A stretch of DNA of 64,000 bases from Pseudoxanthomonas sp. CF125 (GTDB lineage: Bacteria; Pseudomonadota; Gammaproteobacteria; Xanthomonadales; Xanthomonadaceae), in NCBI RefSeq assembly GCF_900104085.1, contig NZ_FNLD01000004.1, positions 166,283-230,282 on the forward strand. The letters run 5' to 3'. Below, piece after piece: positions 1-12,734 of the stretch. Numbering within the stretch: position 1 is the stretch's first letter; every line of letters starts with the position of its first letter. The notes beneath the pieces are model-generated. The model did no database searches. It had not been told where the DNA came from and saw nothing but the letters and a program-made list of their open reading frames with translations. The translations under genes and the position numbers were made by a program.

Positions 1-1
1 C

Positions 2-613
2 ACGCAGGGTGCTGATGGCGAAGTGCGTGCTGTTTACTATGATAACAACGACATCCGCCGCCAGATCCAATTCGATGCGGCACAGAATGTGGCGTATGCA
101 GCGCGCGCTATCGGTGTCAGCCAAGAGGAAGCGTTAGCCAAAATTGATTGGTCGCTGTATGACGCGTCCTTATATGCGGCCGCCAATACAAATGGAATAA
201 CCCAAGTGCAGTTCAATGGTGCTTGGCGCCCACGGGCCGCTACGATGCGTGACTACCGCAATTCACTGGAGCGGGAGTCGCCAGAACGTCGAGAGTACGA
301 TCGCTGGTTCGGAGCATCCGGCCTTCCAAATGACTACAGTTGGTCTCGTCTACACACCGAAGGGGTAGGCGTGGATATAAGGCAGCTTAATGGCGTCAAT
401 CTGTCACCTTCCTCTGCAACCCAAGAACAATTCGATTTTATTCGAAAACTCATTGAATACAATAATGGGGATTCCGTGACTAGGATTATCGGCCCTGTGG
501 AGCACATTGGTACAGGCATCGTGACGCACGAAACACGTGATGGATTCAGCGCGAATGTGGGAAGAAACACAACGCTCCAGAATCACAGAGATCACATCCA
601 TTACGGAGAATAG
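2..613 (+). CDS. C-terminal part of a possible LAS-type zinc peptidase / toxin domain (5' partial)
   Basis: The reading frame is open to the left edge, so the N terminus lies outside the window; an internal GTG at 23 is not a convincing start. About 200 residues are visible. The C-terminal half has LHTEGVGVDI and, at the very end, RDHIHYGE. This H-x6-D ... D-H-x-H layout resembles the zinc ligands of LAS peptidases (M15, MepA, VanY groups), which cut peptide cross-links in peptidoglycan. That link is my inference from the motif. The gene ends 4 bases before a lipoprotein gene on the same strand, an arrangement common for periplasm-acting antibacterial toxins and their immunity proteins. Codon use is less GC-rich than in the housekeeping genes nearby, which suggests acquisition. 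It has no XVIPCD-like tail, so a type IV secretion effector of that class is unlikely. It could instead be the tail of another polymorphic toxin or a phage-like endopeptidase. Confidence 0.55.
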   Translation, partial: TQGADGEVRAVYYDNNDIRRQIQFDAAQNVAYAARAIGVSQEEALAKIDWSLYDASLYAAANTNGITQVQFNGAWRPRAATMRDYRNSLERESPERREYDRWFGASGLPNDYSWSRLHTEGVGVDIRQLNGVNLSPSSATQEQFDFIRKLIEYNNGDSVTRIIGPVEHIGTGIVTHETRDGFSANVGRNTTLQNHRDHIHYGE

Positions 614-617
614 AGCG

Positions 618-1808
618 ATGAAACTGTCAAATTTTTTGATTTTTGCTTTACTGCCGTTGTTCGGCTGCTGTGGATCAGGGGTGCCAGAACCGGGCTCAGA
701 TGCCGACTTCGTTGATCACAGTGCAGTGTATGTATGTGGAAAAGGAGAGTCTCAAGCAGTTAGGACTGGTGAGCCTGTTTATATCAGGGCGAAGGGCGGA
801 GCTGATCAGCATGTCCGTTACTTCGTAGATACCTATGCCGATTTCAATGGAGATCAAGCCGCTCCTGTATTCGGGGCTTTCAGTGCGATTAGTAAGTCAA
901 TCTCTATTCCTCAAAGATGCGCTATCAATTTCGTAAACTTCAAGAGAGCAGACTCATTGGAGTCTAATTATTTTGCTTTTGATATTTCTCCCGCCGAAAA
1001 AGAGATGTGGGCGGGAACAGATAGCTTTACATATGAAGATCCAGCTCAATATTTAAAATTCATGCCGGGCGGCCGCGTTGAATTAGGTTCATATGCTGAA
1101 AGAAAGGTTGACGATAGCAGTATGCCGGATCATCTAAAGCATTATGGATGGGTGTGGGAGTACGGTGATTTCTACTATGCCAGGATTGATATTGGTGACG
1201 GACAGCATCTGTACGTAGCTGGAGGCAAGAAAGACAGAAAGATAGTCTCTGTTTTTGGTGGCAAGCCTCTTGCTTCTAACGGAGTCCAGTCGACACGATC
1301 AAACAATGATCTCGGGCCGCGTTCGTCAGCTGATGGCGTCACGGCCTCTCAAGGAGTAGAGCCAAATTGCGAGAACCGTCGAGAAGTGACTCTTAACCAG
1401 CGTGGCTTCAAGCACTCATTGACGTACTCAATCCAAGGCAAGTCATGCATGAGCTCTGTCTACACAGTAGAGATAACGAGCTCGACTGGACAGACTCTTT
1501 ACTCTTTCTCCAGAAATATGGCGGAAATGTACGTCAGCCACGCAACAACGAACATGGACAAGCGCGCTGAAGCACTGAAAGAAGCGAAGATACTCATCCA
1601 TGGAATTAGTCTGATCCCAATCGTGGACGCAGTGTCTCCTATCGAGGAAGAGGGTCAAGATCTGAGAATTGACGCTGCGCAAGCCGAGCGATTGACGCAG
1701 TCGAATGATTGGGCTATTGGCCATCCTGAGTCATTCGAAGGCCATAGCTTTATTGCTTATGATCCGGAACTAAACCGATATGTTGTTGTTTCCTTAATCG
1801 GCTCATGA
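618..1808 (+). CDS. Large lipoprotein of unknown function, candidate immunity partner
   Basis: The product has 396 residues. It starts at the ATG at 618 because a signal peptide of the lipoprotein type follows at once (MKLSNFLIFALLPLFGCCGS, with the lipobox cysteine near residue 17 or 18). Longer starts inside the upstream gene would bury this signal. I do not recognise a domain in the mature part, which is soluble-looking, with aromatic-rich stretches around residues 130-210 and a cysteine-containing region in the last third. It lies 4 bases after the peptidase-like gene and is probably translated with it. An exported, membrane-anchored partner next to a possible peptidoglycan peptidase suggests immunity, but it is longer than most immunity lipoproteins. 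Base composition is lower in GC than the core genes. Confidence 0.7.
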   Translation: MKLSNFLIFALLPLFGCCGSGVPEPGSDADFVDHSAVYVCGKGESQAVRTGEPVYIRAKGGADQHVRYFVDTYADFNGDQAAPVFGAFSAISKSISIPQRCAINFVNFKRADSLESNYFAFDISPAEKEMWAGTDSFTYEDPAQYLKFMPGGRVELGSYAERKVDDSSMPDHLKHYGWVWEYGDFYYARIDIGDGQHLYVAGGKKDRKIVSVFGGKPLASNGVQSTRSNNDLGPRSSADGVTASQGVEPNCENRREVTLNQRGFKHSLTYSIQGKSCMSSVYTVEITSSTGQTLYSFSRNMAEMYVSHATTNMDKRAEALKEAKILIHGISLIPIVDAVSPIEEEGQDLRIDAAQAERLTQSNDWAIGHPESFEGHSFIAYDPELNRYVVVSLIGS

Positions 1809-1885
1809 AACTGGAAGTTAGGCCCCGTAAGGTGGCTTCAGTCCGCCGCTCTTTCCGAAATCATTGCAACTGGATTCACGGCAAC

Positions 1886-1909
1886 GGTGGGCCAAGACCC
1901 ACCCTACGA
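1886..1909. repeat. Short palindrome between the lipoprotein gene and parE
   Basis: A GGTGGGCCAAGACCCACC hairpin followed by CTACG lies in the 271-base gap between the two convergent genes. It looks like a variant of the short GC-rich palindromes found elsewhere in this window and may also act as a transcript end. Nothing else is visible in the gap. Confidence 0.4.
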
Positions 1910-2079
1910 GCTGGCTCCCTCACGCGCCATCTGCCTGAAAGCCGTAGTGGCAATGATTCCCCACTTTCCCACTTCTCCGCTCGGTGAGCCGATAGGGGTG
2001 TGGTAGATCGCCGGCACGATGCTGGTGCTGATGTGTGTGTTTACAGTGATGCGGCCGGCGAAAAGCGAGCCGCGATCGT

Positions 2080-3969
2080 TCAAACCTCCAGCGAGGCTAG
2101 ATCGCCCTTCTGTTCCAGCCACGCCTTGCGATCCGAAGCGCGCTTCTTGGCTAGCAACATATCCATCAGCGAACGCGTACCGCTGTCGTCTTCGTTGGTC
2201 AGCTGCACCAAGCGCCGCGTATCCGGATGGATGGTCGATTCGCGCAGCTGCGAAGGGTTCATTTCGCCCAGTCCCTTGAAGCGGGTGACGTTGACCGCGC
2301 CCTTGAGCTTCTCGCGCTCTATCTTCTCCAGCAGCAGGCGCTTCTCTTCCTCGTCCAGCGCGTAGAACACCTGCTTGCCCACGTCCACACGGAATAGGGG
2401 CGGCATAGCCACGAAGATGTTGCCGGCTTCCACCAGGGCAGGGAAATGCTTGAGGAATAGCGCGGTCAGCAGCGTAGCGATGTGCAAACCGTCTGAGTCC
2501 GCATCGGCCAGGATCACCACCTTGCCGTAGCGCAGGCCGGTGATGTCGTCCTTGCCGGGATCGCAACCGATGGCCACGGCAAGGTCGTGCACTTCGTTGG
2601 AGGCCAGCACGCCGCCTGAGGCCACTTCCCAGGTGTTGAGGATCTTGCCGCGCAACGGCAGGATGGCCTGGAAATCCTTGTCGCGCGCCTGCTTGGCGCT
2701 GCCGCCGGCCGAGTCGCCTTCCACCAGGAACAGTTCGGTGCGCGAGAGATCCTGCGAAATGCAGTCGGCCAGCTTGCCGGGCAGGGCAGGGCCCTGGGTG
2801 ACCTTCTTGCGCACGATCTGCTTTTCGGTCTTCAGACGCGCGCTGGCGCGTTCGATCGCCAGTTGCGCGATGCGTTCGCCGAAATCGGTGTGCTGGTTGA
2901 GCCACAGCGAGAACGCATCGTGCGCGGCGCCTTCGATGAAGCCGGCGGCCTGGCGCGAACTCAGGCGTTCCTTGGTCTGGCCGCTGAACTGCGGGTCGGT
3001 CATCTTCAGCGACAGCACGAAGGCCACGCGGTCCCACACGTCTTCCGGCGCCAGTTTCACGCCGCGCGGCAGCAGATTGCGGAAATCGCAGAACTCGCGC
3101 AGCGCATCGGTCAGGCCGCTGCGCAGGCCGTTGACGTGGGTGCCGTGCTGGGCGGTGGGAATCAGGTTGACGTAGCTTTCCTGCACCAGCTCGCCTTCGG
3201 GAATCCAGGACACGGCCCAGTCCACGATCTCGCTCTGCTTGGACAGCTGGCCTACGAACAGTTCCGGCGGCAGCAGCTCGCGTCCGCTGAGTTCCCCCAG
3301 CAGGTAGTCGCGCAGGCCGTCGGCGTAGTGCCACTCGTCGCGCTCGCCGCTGGCTTCGTCGAACAGCTTCACGGTCAGGCCCGGGCAGAGCACGGCCTTG
3401 GCGCGCAGCAAATGCTTCAGCGCGCGCAGGTTGTACTTGGCGGTGTCGAAATATTTCGGATCGGCCCAGAAGCGCAGCCGGGTGCCGGTGTTCTTCTTGC
3501 CGACGCTGCCTACGATTTCCAGCTTGGAAGCCGCGTCGCCGTCGCGGAATTCCATGCGGTATTCGTTGCCGTCGCGCTTGATGAACAACTCGACCTTCTT
3601 CGACAGCGCATTGACCACGCTCACGCCCACGCCATGCAGGCCGCCGCTGAAGGTGTAGTTGCGGTTGTTGAACTTGCCGCCGGCATGCAGGCGGGTGAGG
3701 ATCAGTTCAACGCCCGAGATCTTCTCTTCGGGATGGATGTCCACCGGCATGCCGCGGCCGTCGTCGCTGACCTGGCAGCTGCCGTCCTTGAACAGGATCA
3801 CCTCGATCTCGCTGGCATGGCCGGCCAGCGCTTCGTCCACGGCGTTGTCGATGACTTCCTGGGCCAGATGGTTGGGCCGGGTGGTGTCGGTGTACATGCC
3901 CGGGCGGCGTTTGACCGGGTCCAGGCCGGAAAGGACTTCGATATCGGCGGCGTTGTAGCGGGTATTCAT
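2080..3969 (-). CDS. parE: DNA topoisomerase IV subunit B
   Basis: ParE is the ATPase subunit of topoisomerase IV, which with ParC unlinks daughter chromosomes. The product has 629 residues, close to the usual 625-635 for ParE and well short of GyrB. The N-terminal GHKL ATPase shows DEALAGHASEIEV, DGRGMPVDIHPEE and GLHGVGVSVVNALS. The TOPRIM domain has EGDSAGGSAKQARDKDFQ from about residue 417 and the acidic DADSDG metal site. I chose the ATG at 3969 (MNTRYNAADIEVLSG), which is the normal ParE beginning; a longer frame upstream adds 23 unconserved residues. Long antisense open frames over this gene are composition artefacts. The gene stands alone and converges on the lipoprotein gene at 618-1808. 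Confidence 0.97.
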   Translation of the reverse strand: MNTRYNAADIEVLSGLDPVKRRPGMYTDTTRPNHLAQEVIDNAVDEALAGHASEIEVILFKDGSCQVSDDGRGMPVDIHPEEKISGVELILTRLHAGGKFNNRNYTFSGGLHGVGVSVVNALSKKVELFIKRDGNEYRMEFRDGDAASKLEIVGSVGKKNTGTRLRFWADPKYFDTAKYNLRALKHLLRAKAVLCPGLTVKLFDEASGERDEWHYADGLRDYLLGELSGRELLPPELFVGQLSKQSEIVDWAVSWIPEGELVQESYVNLIPTAQHGTHVNGLRSGLTDALREFCDFRNLLPRGVKLAPEDVWDRVAFVLSLKMTDPQFSGQTKERLSSRQAAGFIEGAAHDAFSLWLNQHTDFGERIAQLAIERASARLKTEKQIVRKKVTQGPALPGKLADCISQDLSRTELFLVEGDSAGGSAKQARDKDFQAILPLRGKILNTWEVASGGVLASNEVHDLAVAIGCDPGKDDITGLRYGKVVILADADSDGLHIATLLTALFLKHFPALVEAGNIFVAMPPLFRVDVGKQVFYALDEEEKRLLLEKIEREKLKGAVNVTRFKGLGEMNPSQLRESTIHPDTRRLVQLTNEDDSGTRSLMDMLLAKKRASDRKAWLEQKGDLASLEV

Positions 3970-4138
3970 GGAGTGGGCGGTTTTTTTCTGATGGCGACTA
4001 CAGCCCCGAAGTGTGCGGCTTGGTTTCTTTTTTTGCACGTTCAGTGGCAGGTGGGTTGCGGTGGACTATGTTTCGCGCGACCGGCGAGGGCGTTTCGGCT
4101 CGATTTGCTCCCCGGTCGGCAGTAAACGGAGAACCCCC

Positions 4139-4393
4139 ATGAACAAGCGCAACCTGATCCTCCTTGGCGCCATCGCCGCCGCACTGACCGCCACGGCGGC
4201 CTTTGCCCAGTCCAAGGCCAATTCCAACGCCGACCGGACCGCTACCGCCGCCGGGGACGAGAAATCCGACGCCGACAAGAAGGCCGAGCGCCGCGCCCAG
4301 AACGAGGCCGCAGCCGCCGCCAGGGCCAAGGCCAAGGGCGAAAGCGGCAAGAAATCGGACACGGAAGAAGAAGAGGAAGAGCGCAAGCCCTGA
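4139..4393 (+). CDS. Small secreted highly charged protein
   Basis: This 84-residue protein begins with a clear Sec signal peptide (MNKRNLILLGAIAAALTATA, then AFAQS with probable cleavage after AFA). The mature part of about 60 residues is hydrophilic, rich in Ala, Lys, Asp and Glu, and ends in a run of glutamates before RKP. No fold or catalytic motif is visible and it is probably disordered in the periplasm. An open frame continues upstream to 4013 but only the ATG at 4139 exposes the signal peptide. It is divergent from parE, and a strong hairpin follows at 4435-4467. Function unknown. Confidence 0.75.
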   Translation: MNKRNLILLGAIAAALTATAAFAQSKANSNADRTATAAGDEKSDADKKAERRAQNEAAAAARAKAKGESGKKSDTEEEEEERKP

Positions 4394-4429
4394 TAGGCCG
4401 CGCCTGACTACGCTTATCGGGCCGAATAG

Positions 4430-6208
<1,779 letters not shown>

Positions 6209-6218
6209 CCTTACTTGC

Positions 6219-6353
6219 GTCATTCCTGCGAAAGCAGGAATCCAATTTGACTTTGCTTTTGCATGTCGTTCCCCGTGTCACGGAAACCGACCGCATTGGC
6301 TCGTCGGATGGGAAGGCAAAAGCAAAATGGATCCCGGCTTTCGCTGGGATGAC
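6219..6353. repeat. Inverted pair of family D palindromes (REP/BIME-like)
   Basis: Two imperfect copies of the unit GTCATTCCCGCGAARGCGGG, each followed by an AT-richer tail ending near TTTGCTTTT, face each other between pyrG and kdsA. The left copy is at 6219-6258 and the right copy at 6314-6353. The right copy ends 18 bases before the kdsA start codon, so it may form structure in the kdsA leader. Confidence 0.8.
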
Positions 6354-6371
6354 GACAATCTGGAGTGGTTC

Positions 6372-7205
6372 ATGAAACTTTGCGACTTCGAAGTCGGCCT
6401 CGATAAACCGTTTTTTCTGATTGCCGGTCCCTGCGTCATCGAATCCATGCAGCTGCAGCTGGACGTCGCCGGCAAGCTGAAAGAGATCACCGGCAAGCTG
6501 GGCATCAACTTCATCTTCAAGTCCAGCTTCGACAAGGCCAACCGCACCTCCGGCACCAGCTTCCGAGGCCCCGGCCTGGAAGAGGGTTTGAAGGTGCTGG
6601 CCGAAGTGAAGAAGCAGATCGGCGTGCCGGTGCTCACCGACGTGCACGAATACACCCCGCTGGACGAAGTGGCCTCGGTCGTCGATGTGCTGCAGACGCC
6701 TGCGTTCCTGTGCCGCCAGACCGATTTCATCCACAAGGTGGCCAGTGCCGGCCGGCCGGTAAACATCAAGAAGGGCCAGTTCCTTTCGCCCTGGGAAATG
6801 AAACACGTCACCAACAAGGCCAAGGCGACCGGCAACGAGCAGATCATGGCCTGCGAACGCGGCGCCAGCTTCGGCTACAACAACCTGGTTTCGGACATGC
6901 GCTCGCTCAGCGTGATGCGCGACACCGGCTGCCCGGTGGTGTTCGACGCCACTCATTCGGTGCAGTTGCCCGGCGGCATGGACGGCAAATCCGGCGGCCA
7001 GCGCGAGTTCGTGCCGGTGCTGGCGCGTGCGGCGATGGCCGTGGGCATCGCCGGCATCTTCATGGAAACGCATCCCAAGCCGGAAGAGGCATTGTCCGAT
7101 GGTCCCAACGCATGGCCGCTCGGCAAGATGGAGGCACTGCTGGAAACATTGATGGCGCTGGACAGCATCACCAAGAAGAATGGATTTCTGGAGAGCGATG
7201 TCTGA
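6372..7205 (+). CDS. kdsA: 3-deoxy-D-manno-octulosonate 8-phosphate synthase
   Basis: KdsA condenses phosphoenolpyruvate with arabinose 5-phosphate to give KDO-8-phosphate for the lipopolysaccharide core. The product has 277 residues. Typical motifs are IAGPCVIES near the N terminus, [12 protein letters not shown], and [13 protein letters not shown] with SGGQREFVP later. Cys21 in IAGPCVIES stands where the metal-independent enzymes of enteric bacteria have Asn, which points to the metal-dependent class. The ATG at 6372 was chosen over an in-frame start at 6327 because the extra 15 residues are encoded by the palindromic repeat. It lies between pyrG and eno, as in related genomes. Confidence 0.97.
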   Translation: MKLCDFEVGLDKPFFLIAGPCVIESMQLQLDVAGKLKEITGKLGINFIFKSSFDKANRTSGTSFRGPGLEEGLKVLAEVKKQIGVPVLTDVHEYTPLDEVASVVDVLQTPAFLCRQTDFIHKVASAGRPVNIKKGQFLSPWEMKHVTNKAKATGNEQIMACERGASFGYNNLVSDMRSLSVMRDTGCPVVFDATHSVQLPGGMDGKSGGQREFVPVLARAAMAVGIAGIFMETHPKPEEALSDGPNAWPLGKMEALLETLMALDSITKKNGFLESDV

Positions 7206-7242
7206 TGCAGCCGCTCCAGGTTGGAACCGGATGGGTGAACGC

Positions 7243-9020
<1,778 letters not shown>

Positions 9021-9023
9021 GCG

Positions 9024-9365
9024 ATGCGGCGTCTCGCATGGCCATTGCTGGTGCTGGCGCTGCTGTTCGGGTGGCTGCAGTACCGGTTGTGGTTCAGCGA
9101 GGGCAGCTGGGGCGAAGTGACCGGGCTGCAGAACCAGGTGGCGCACCAGAAGCGCGACAACCAGGGCCTGCAGGAACGCAATAACGCCCTGGCCGCGGAA
9201 GTCGAGGATCTCAAGTCGGGCGAAGAAGCGGTCGAAGAGCGCGCGCGCAGCGAGCTGGGCATGATCAAGCCGGGCGAGAAGTTCTACCGCGTGGTGGAAG
9301 CGCCCACCGCGCCGGCGCCGGTCACGGAAGAAACCGCCGCTCCGCAGGCGGAGCAAGACCGCTGA
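9024..9365 (+). CDS. ftsB: Cell division protein FtsB
   Basis: FtsB is a bitopic inner-membrane protein that forms the FtsQLB complex and activates septal peptidoglycan synthesis. The 113-residue product has one membrane segment (residues 3-20), then a leucine-zipper-like coiled coil (about 30-68), then the conserved [17 protein letters not shown] patch that contacts FtsL and FtsQ. The last 20 residues are Ala/Pro/Glu-rich and not conserved. It sits between eno and ispD, the classic order, and its stop overlaps the ispD start. Confidence 0.93.
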   Translation: MRRLAWPLLVLALLFGWLQYRLWFSEGSWGEVTGLQNQVAHQKRDNQGLQERNNALAAEVEDLKSGEEAVEERARSELGMIKPGEKFYRVVEAPTAPAPVTEETAAPQAEQDR

Positions 9366-10060
9366 TGCCCGGCATCTGGGTGGTAGTGCCCGCCGCCGGA
9401 CGCGGCACCCGTTTCGGCGCCGAAATTCCCAAACAGTATCTGAGCGTCGATGGACAACCGTTGATCGCCTACACGCTCGCGGCGCTATTCGCGCATCCGG
9501 CGGTGGAAGGTGCCGTGGTGGCGCTGTCGGAGAACGACGCCGACTGGCCGGGCTGGGAAAGCTTCAGCGGCAAGCCGATCCTGACCTGTGTTGGCGGCGT
9601 CACCCGCGCCGGGTCGGTGCTGGCCGCGCTCAACGCGCTGCCGGCCGAGGTCAGAGCCGACGACTTCGTGCTGGTGCACGATGCGGCGCGGCCCAACCTG
9701 GGCCAGGAAGACCTGCAGCAACTGCTCGAGCGCGGCCGCAACGATCCGGTGGGCGCGATCCTGGCCGCGCCGGTGCGCGACACGCTGAAACGCGCCGGCG
9801 ACGACGGTGGCATCGACGGCACCGAGCCGCGGCAGCGGCTGTGGCGCGCGCTGACCCCGCAGCTGTTCCGCCGCCTGCAGCTGTCGCGCGCGCTGGAGGA
9901 GGCCGGCAAGGCGGGCGTCGAGGTTACCGACGAATCGATGGCGATGGAGCTGCAGGGTTTGCGGCCGCTGCTGATCGAAGGCAGCGAGGATAATTTCAAG
10001 ATCACCACGCCGGCCGACTTGGCGCGTTTCGAGTTCATGCTTTCGAAGCGGCAGACGTGA
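9365..10060 (+). CDS. ispD: 2-C-methyl-D-erythritol 4-phosphate cytidylyltransferase
   Basis: IspD transfers CMP to methylerythritol phosphate in the non-mevalonate isoprenoid pathway. The 231-residue product begins [20 protein letters not shown], with the glycine-rich nucleotide loop, followed by [13 protein letters not shown] with the metal-binding aspartate, and a C-terminal [16 protein letters not shown]. The start ATG overlaps the ftsB stop. ispF follows after a pair of palindromic repeats. Confidence 0.96.
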   Translation: MPGIWVVVPAAGRGTRFGAEIPKQYLSVDGQPLIAYTLAALFAHPAVEGAVVALSENDADWPGWESFSGKPILTCVGGVTRAGSVLAALNALPAEVRADDFVLVHDAARPNLGQEDLQQLLERGRNDPVGAILAAPVRDTLKRAGDDGGIDGTEPRQRLWRALTPQLFRRLQLSRALEEAGKAGVEVTDESMAMELQGLRPLLIEGSEDNFKITTPADLARFEFMLSKRQT

Positions 10061-10072
10061 AGTAAGAACTTC

Positions 10073-10172
10073 CGTCATTCCCGCGAAGGCGGGAACCCGG
10101 CGACTTGGTTTTTTGCGAGGAAAGGAAGCCCGAGAGAGAAGTCACTGGGTTCCCGCCTTCGCGGGAATGACG
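10073..10172. repeat. Inverted pair of family D palindromes
   Basis: Two nearly identical copies of the GTCATTCCCGCGAAGGCGGG unit face each other between ispD and ispF (about 10073-10116 and 10140-10172), each with the CCC-GGCGACTT or AGTCACTGGG tail. The pair can fold into a long hairpin with a loop of about 25 bases and could affect the amount of ispF relative to ispD. Confidence 0.8.
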
Positions 10173-10203
10173 GCAACAGCCATTCTGAATCAGGACGCAT
10201 TCC

Positions 10204-10698
10204 ATGCATAACACCTCCAATATCCGCATCGGCCAGGGTATCGACGTCCACGCCTTCGCTGCGGGCGACCACCTCATGCTCGGCGGCGTGCGCGTGCCGC
10301 ACGACCGCGGCGTGGAAGCGCACAGCGATGGCGACGTGGTCCTGCATGCGTTGTGCGACGCGATGCTGGGTGCATTGGCGATGGGCGATATCGGCAGGCA
10401 TTTCCCGCCGTCCGACCCGCAGTGGAAGGGCGCCGACAGCCGCGCGTTCCTTCGCCATTGCAATAGCTTGATCCAAGGAAAGGGCTGGAAAGTGGGCAAT
10501 GCGGACATCACCGTTATCTGCGAGCGCCCCAAGGTAGGTCCGCACGCGGACGCGATGCGTGCGCTGATCGCCGCCGACCTGGGCATCGACGCGGACGCGG
10601 TCAGCGTCAAGGCCACCACCAGCGAGAAGCTTGGCTTCACCGGACGCGGCGAAGGCATCGCCGCGCAAGCAGTGGTGCTGCTGGTCCGTAACGCGTGA
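10204..10698 (+). CDS. ispF: 2-C-methyl-D-erythritol 2,4-cyclodiphosphate synthase
   Basis: IspF closes the cyclodiphosphate ring in the methylerythritol phosphate pathway, the step after IspD and IspE. The 164-residue product shows GQGIDVHAF with the zinc-binding Asp and His, [28 protein letters not shown] and the C-terminal [20 protein letters not shown]. The overlap GTGA with truD indicates co-translation. Confidence 0.97.
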   Translation: MHNTSNIRIGQGIDVHAFAAGDHLMLGGVRVPHDRGVEAHSDGDVVLHALCDAMLGALAMGDIGRHFPPSDPQWKGADSRAFLRHCNSLIQGKGWKVGNADITVICERPKVGPHADAMRALIAADLGIDADAVSVKATTSEKLGFTGRGEGIAAQAVVLLVRNA

Positions 10699-11729
10699 CC
10701 CAATCGTTGCCCAGCGCTTTCGGCGCGCCGGTACTGCGCGCCCGCATCCGCACCGTTCCAGAGGATTTCTTCGTCGAGGAGATCGCGGGGTTCGAACCCA
10801 GCGGGGAAGGCGAGCATTTGCTGCTGACCATAGAAAAACGCGGCCTCAATACCGCCGCGGTAGCCAAGCGCTTGGCCGAATGGGCTGGTTTGCCGGAAAT
10901 GGCCATCGGCTACGCAGGCATGAAGGACAGGCATGCGGTGACGCGTCAGCGATTCAGCGTGCACCTGCCCAAGCGCATCGCCCCGGAGCAGGCGCCGCTG
11001 CAGTCCGAAGATCTGACCGTGACCCATTCGGCATGGCACAACCGCAAGTTGCCACGCGGCGCGCTGGCTGGAAACCGTTTCGTGCTGATCCTGCGCGAGG
11101 TAGCGGGCGAACGCGCGCTCATCGACGAACGTCTGCGTCAGATCGCCGCCCGCGGTCTGCCCAACTGGTTCGGCGAACAGCGCTTCGGCCGGGGCGGCGA
11201 TAATGTCCAATCGGCGCTGTCGATGTTCGCGGGGCGCCGCGTGCGCCATGACCAGCGTTCGATCCTGCTGTCGGCGGCTCGCTCGGAGCTTTTCAATCGC
11301 GTATTGGCCGCGCGCGTGCGCGACGCCAGTTGGGATGCCGGGCTGGAAGGAGAGGTATGGACCTTGTCGGGCAGCCGCAGCGTGTTCGGTCCGGAACCCT
11401 GGAGCCAGGCGTTGGCCGAGCGCCTGGCGCGTTTCGATATCCACCCCAGCGGGCCGTTGTGGGGAGCCGGTGAGCTTCGCAGTACGGCGCGCTGCGCCGA
11501 GCTGGAGCGATCGGCCCTGCACGGCGACGATGCGCTTGCTTTGCGCAAAGGCCTGGAGGATGCGGGGCTGAAACAGGAGCGCCGTGCCCTGCGTCTGATC
11601 GCAGAAGGGCTGGTCTGGACATGGCCGGAAGAAGCCACGCTATCGCTGGCGTTTTCGCTGCCGCCCGGCTGTTACGCCACCGCTTTGCTGCAAGAGCTCG
11701 GAGAAATCTCCGATGCGACCCGGGATTGA
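10695..11729 (+). CDS. truD: tRNA pseudouridine(13) synthase
   Basis: TruD makes pseudouridine 13 in tRNA-Glu. The 344-residue product has the family motifs [19 protein letters not shown] near the start, then [19 protein letters not shown] carrying the catalytic aspartate, and [15 protein letters not shown]. It starts with GTG at 10695, overlapping the ispF stop by four bases. The ispF-truD-surE-pcm order is typical of gammaproteobacteria, although here two small genes lie between truD and surE. Confidence 0.96.
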   Translation: MTQSLPSAFGAPVLRARIRTVPEDFFVEEIAGFEPSGEGEHLLLTIEKRGLNTAAVAKRLAEWAGLPEMAIGYAGMKDRHAVTRQRFSVHLPKRIAPEQAPLQSEDLTVTHSAWHNRKLPRGALAGNRFVLILREVAGERALIDERLRQIAARGLPNWFGEQRFGRGGDNVQSALSMFAGRRVRHDQRSILLSAARSELFNRVLAARVRDASWDAGLEGEVWTLSGSRSVFGPEPWSQALAERLARFDIHPSGPLWGAGELRSTARCAELERSALHGDDALALRKGLEDAGLKQERRALRLIAEGLVWTWPEEATLSLAFSLPPGCYATALLQELGEISDATRD

Positions 11730-11867
11730 CGCCGTTCGTCGGAAAGCCTTAGCAGGTACTGGAACGCCGGCAGGCGCGGCGTATAAGCCGAATTGACGTC
11801 TGGAGATTCACTAATCGGCATATCCGCCGGACGCCGTGACTTTCTGGCTTTCGAATCGGAGGGTGTC

Positions 11868-12107
11868 ATGAAAACTCTTTTGAGAATCGCGACCTTATCG
11901 TTCGGATTGGTACTGCTTGTCGGTTGCGCCAGCACTAAAACCGCTTATCGCGAAGCGCCGCCGCAACAGCGGTCCGCAGGATTCAGCATGGAAGTGGACG
12001 AGCGGTACGTGACCTTGGTCGAGAACATCGCCAAGCAGCGCGGAACCCGGGTGATGTGGGTCAACAAGCCCACCAAGCGGGTGAACACGGTAGCTGCCGC
12101 GGACTGA
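11868..12107 (+). CDS. Small lipoprotein of unknown function
   Basis: The 79-residue product has a lipoprotein signal (MKTLLRIATLSFGLVLLVGC, then ASTKTA). The mature part is basic and hydrophilic and ends VMWVNKPTKRVNTVAAAD. I chose the ATG at 11868 because GGAGGGTG lies just upstream and it begins the signal peptide. No family is recognised; similar short lipoproteins are common in Xanthomonadaceae. Confidence 0.75.
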   Translation: MKTLLRIATLSFGLVLLVGCASTKTAYREAPPQQRSAGFSMEVDERYVTLVENIAKQRGTRVMWVNKPTKRVNTVAAAD

Positions 12108-12122
12108 TCCCTGGCGTCAGTT

Positions 12123-12662
12123 TCAGCGCCGGGCCAGCAATACCACCACGGCGCCGGTACCGCCTTGCGCGGCCGGCGCGGAGTGGAATGCGAATACGTC
12201 GGCCCGTTGCCGCAACACGCGGTCGACCAGATTCTTCAACACCGGCAGCCCGCCGTCGTCGCGCTGCCCCTTGCCGTGGATGACGCGCACGCATCCGAAT
12301 TCGTGGGCGTGCGCCTCGGCCAGAAAATGCCTCAGCATCGATTCGGCCTGCAGCAGGGTGGCGCCATGCAGGTCCAGTTCGTCCTGCGCCGAAAAACGCC
12401 CGCGCTTCAATCGCTGGAAGACCGCAGGCGGCACCGAGTCGCGCCGGTAACTCAGGGTGTCGCCCGCCGCCAGGGCCGACAGATCGTCCAGCCCGCGTTG
12501 GAACTCGCTGCGCGCCTCGCGCTCATCGCGTTCGGCCATGCGTGCGGCCGGCCTGGGTTTGGGTTTGCCGGGAGCGGGCGTTGATTCCGGCAATCGTTTG
12601 ACCGGTCCTATCGCTTCGCGGAACAGCGCGGCATCGTCATCGTCGTCGGGAAGCATTGGCAT
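12123..12662 (-). CDS. Smr domain protein
   Basis: The product has 179 residues. The C-terminal half is an Smr domain: [20 protein letters not shown], then the [14 protein letters not shown] loop, and a final [19 protein letters not shown]. The DLHG and HGKG pieces are the family hallmarks. Stand-alone Smr proteins (SmrA/SmrB, YdaL) are nucleases; SmrB cleaves mRNA on collided ribosomes in E. coli. The N-terminal 90 residues are acidic then Pro/Arg-rich and probably flexible. It is transcribed towards the small lipoprotein gene and divergently from surE. Which subgroup it belongs to cannot be settled by eye. Confidence 0.88.
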   Translation of the reverse strand: MPMLPDDDDDAALFREAIGPVKRLPESTPAPGKPKPRPAARMAERDEREARSEFQRGLDDLSALAAGDTLSYRRDSVPPAVFQRLKRGRFSAQDELDLHGATLLQAESMLRHFLAEAHAHEFGCVRVIHGKGQRDDGGLPVLKNLVDRVLRQRADVFAFHSAPAAQGGTGAVVVLLARR

Positions 12663-12734
12663 GCCTGCAGGTTAGCGGCATCGGGGCGGGGCGCAAGAGC
12701 GTGCGGTATCATGGGCCCGTACTTGAGGAACCCC

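Noticed and set aside
2863..4125. 420-codon open frame opposite parE
   Set aside because: It is antisense to a clear parE and its product is a low-complexity Ala/Val/His-rich sequence, as expected from GC-rich codon positions.
10780..10810. GGGGTTCGAACCC, like a tRNA T-arm
   Set aside because: It lies inside truD in the coding frame and no acceptor or anticodon stem surrounds it.
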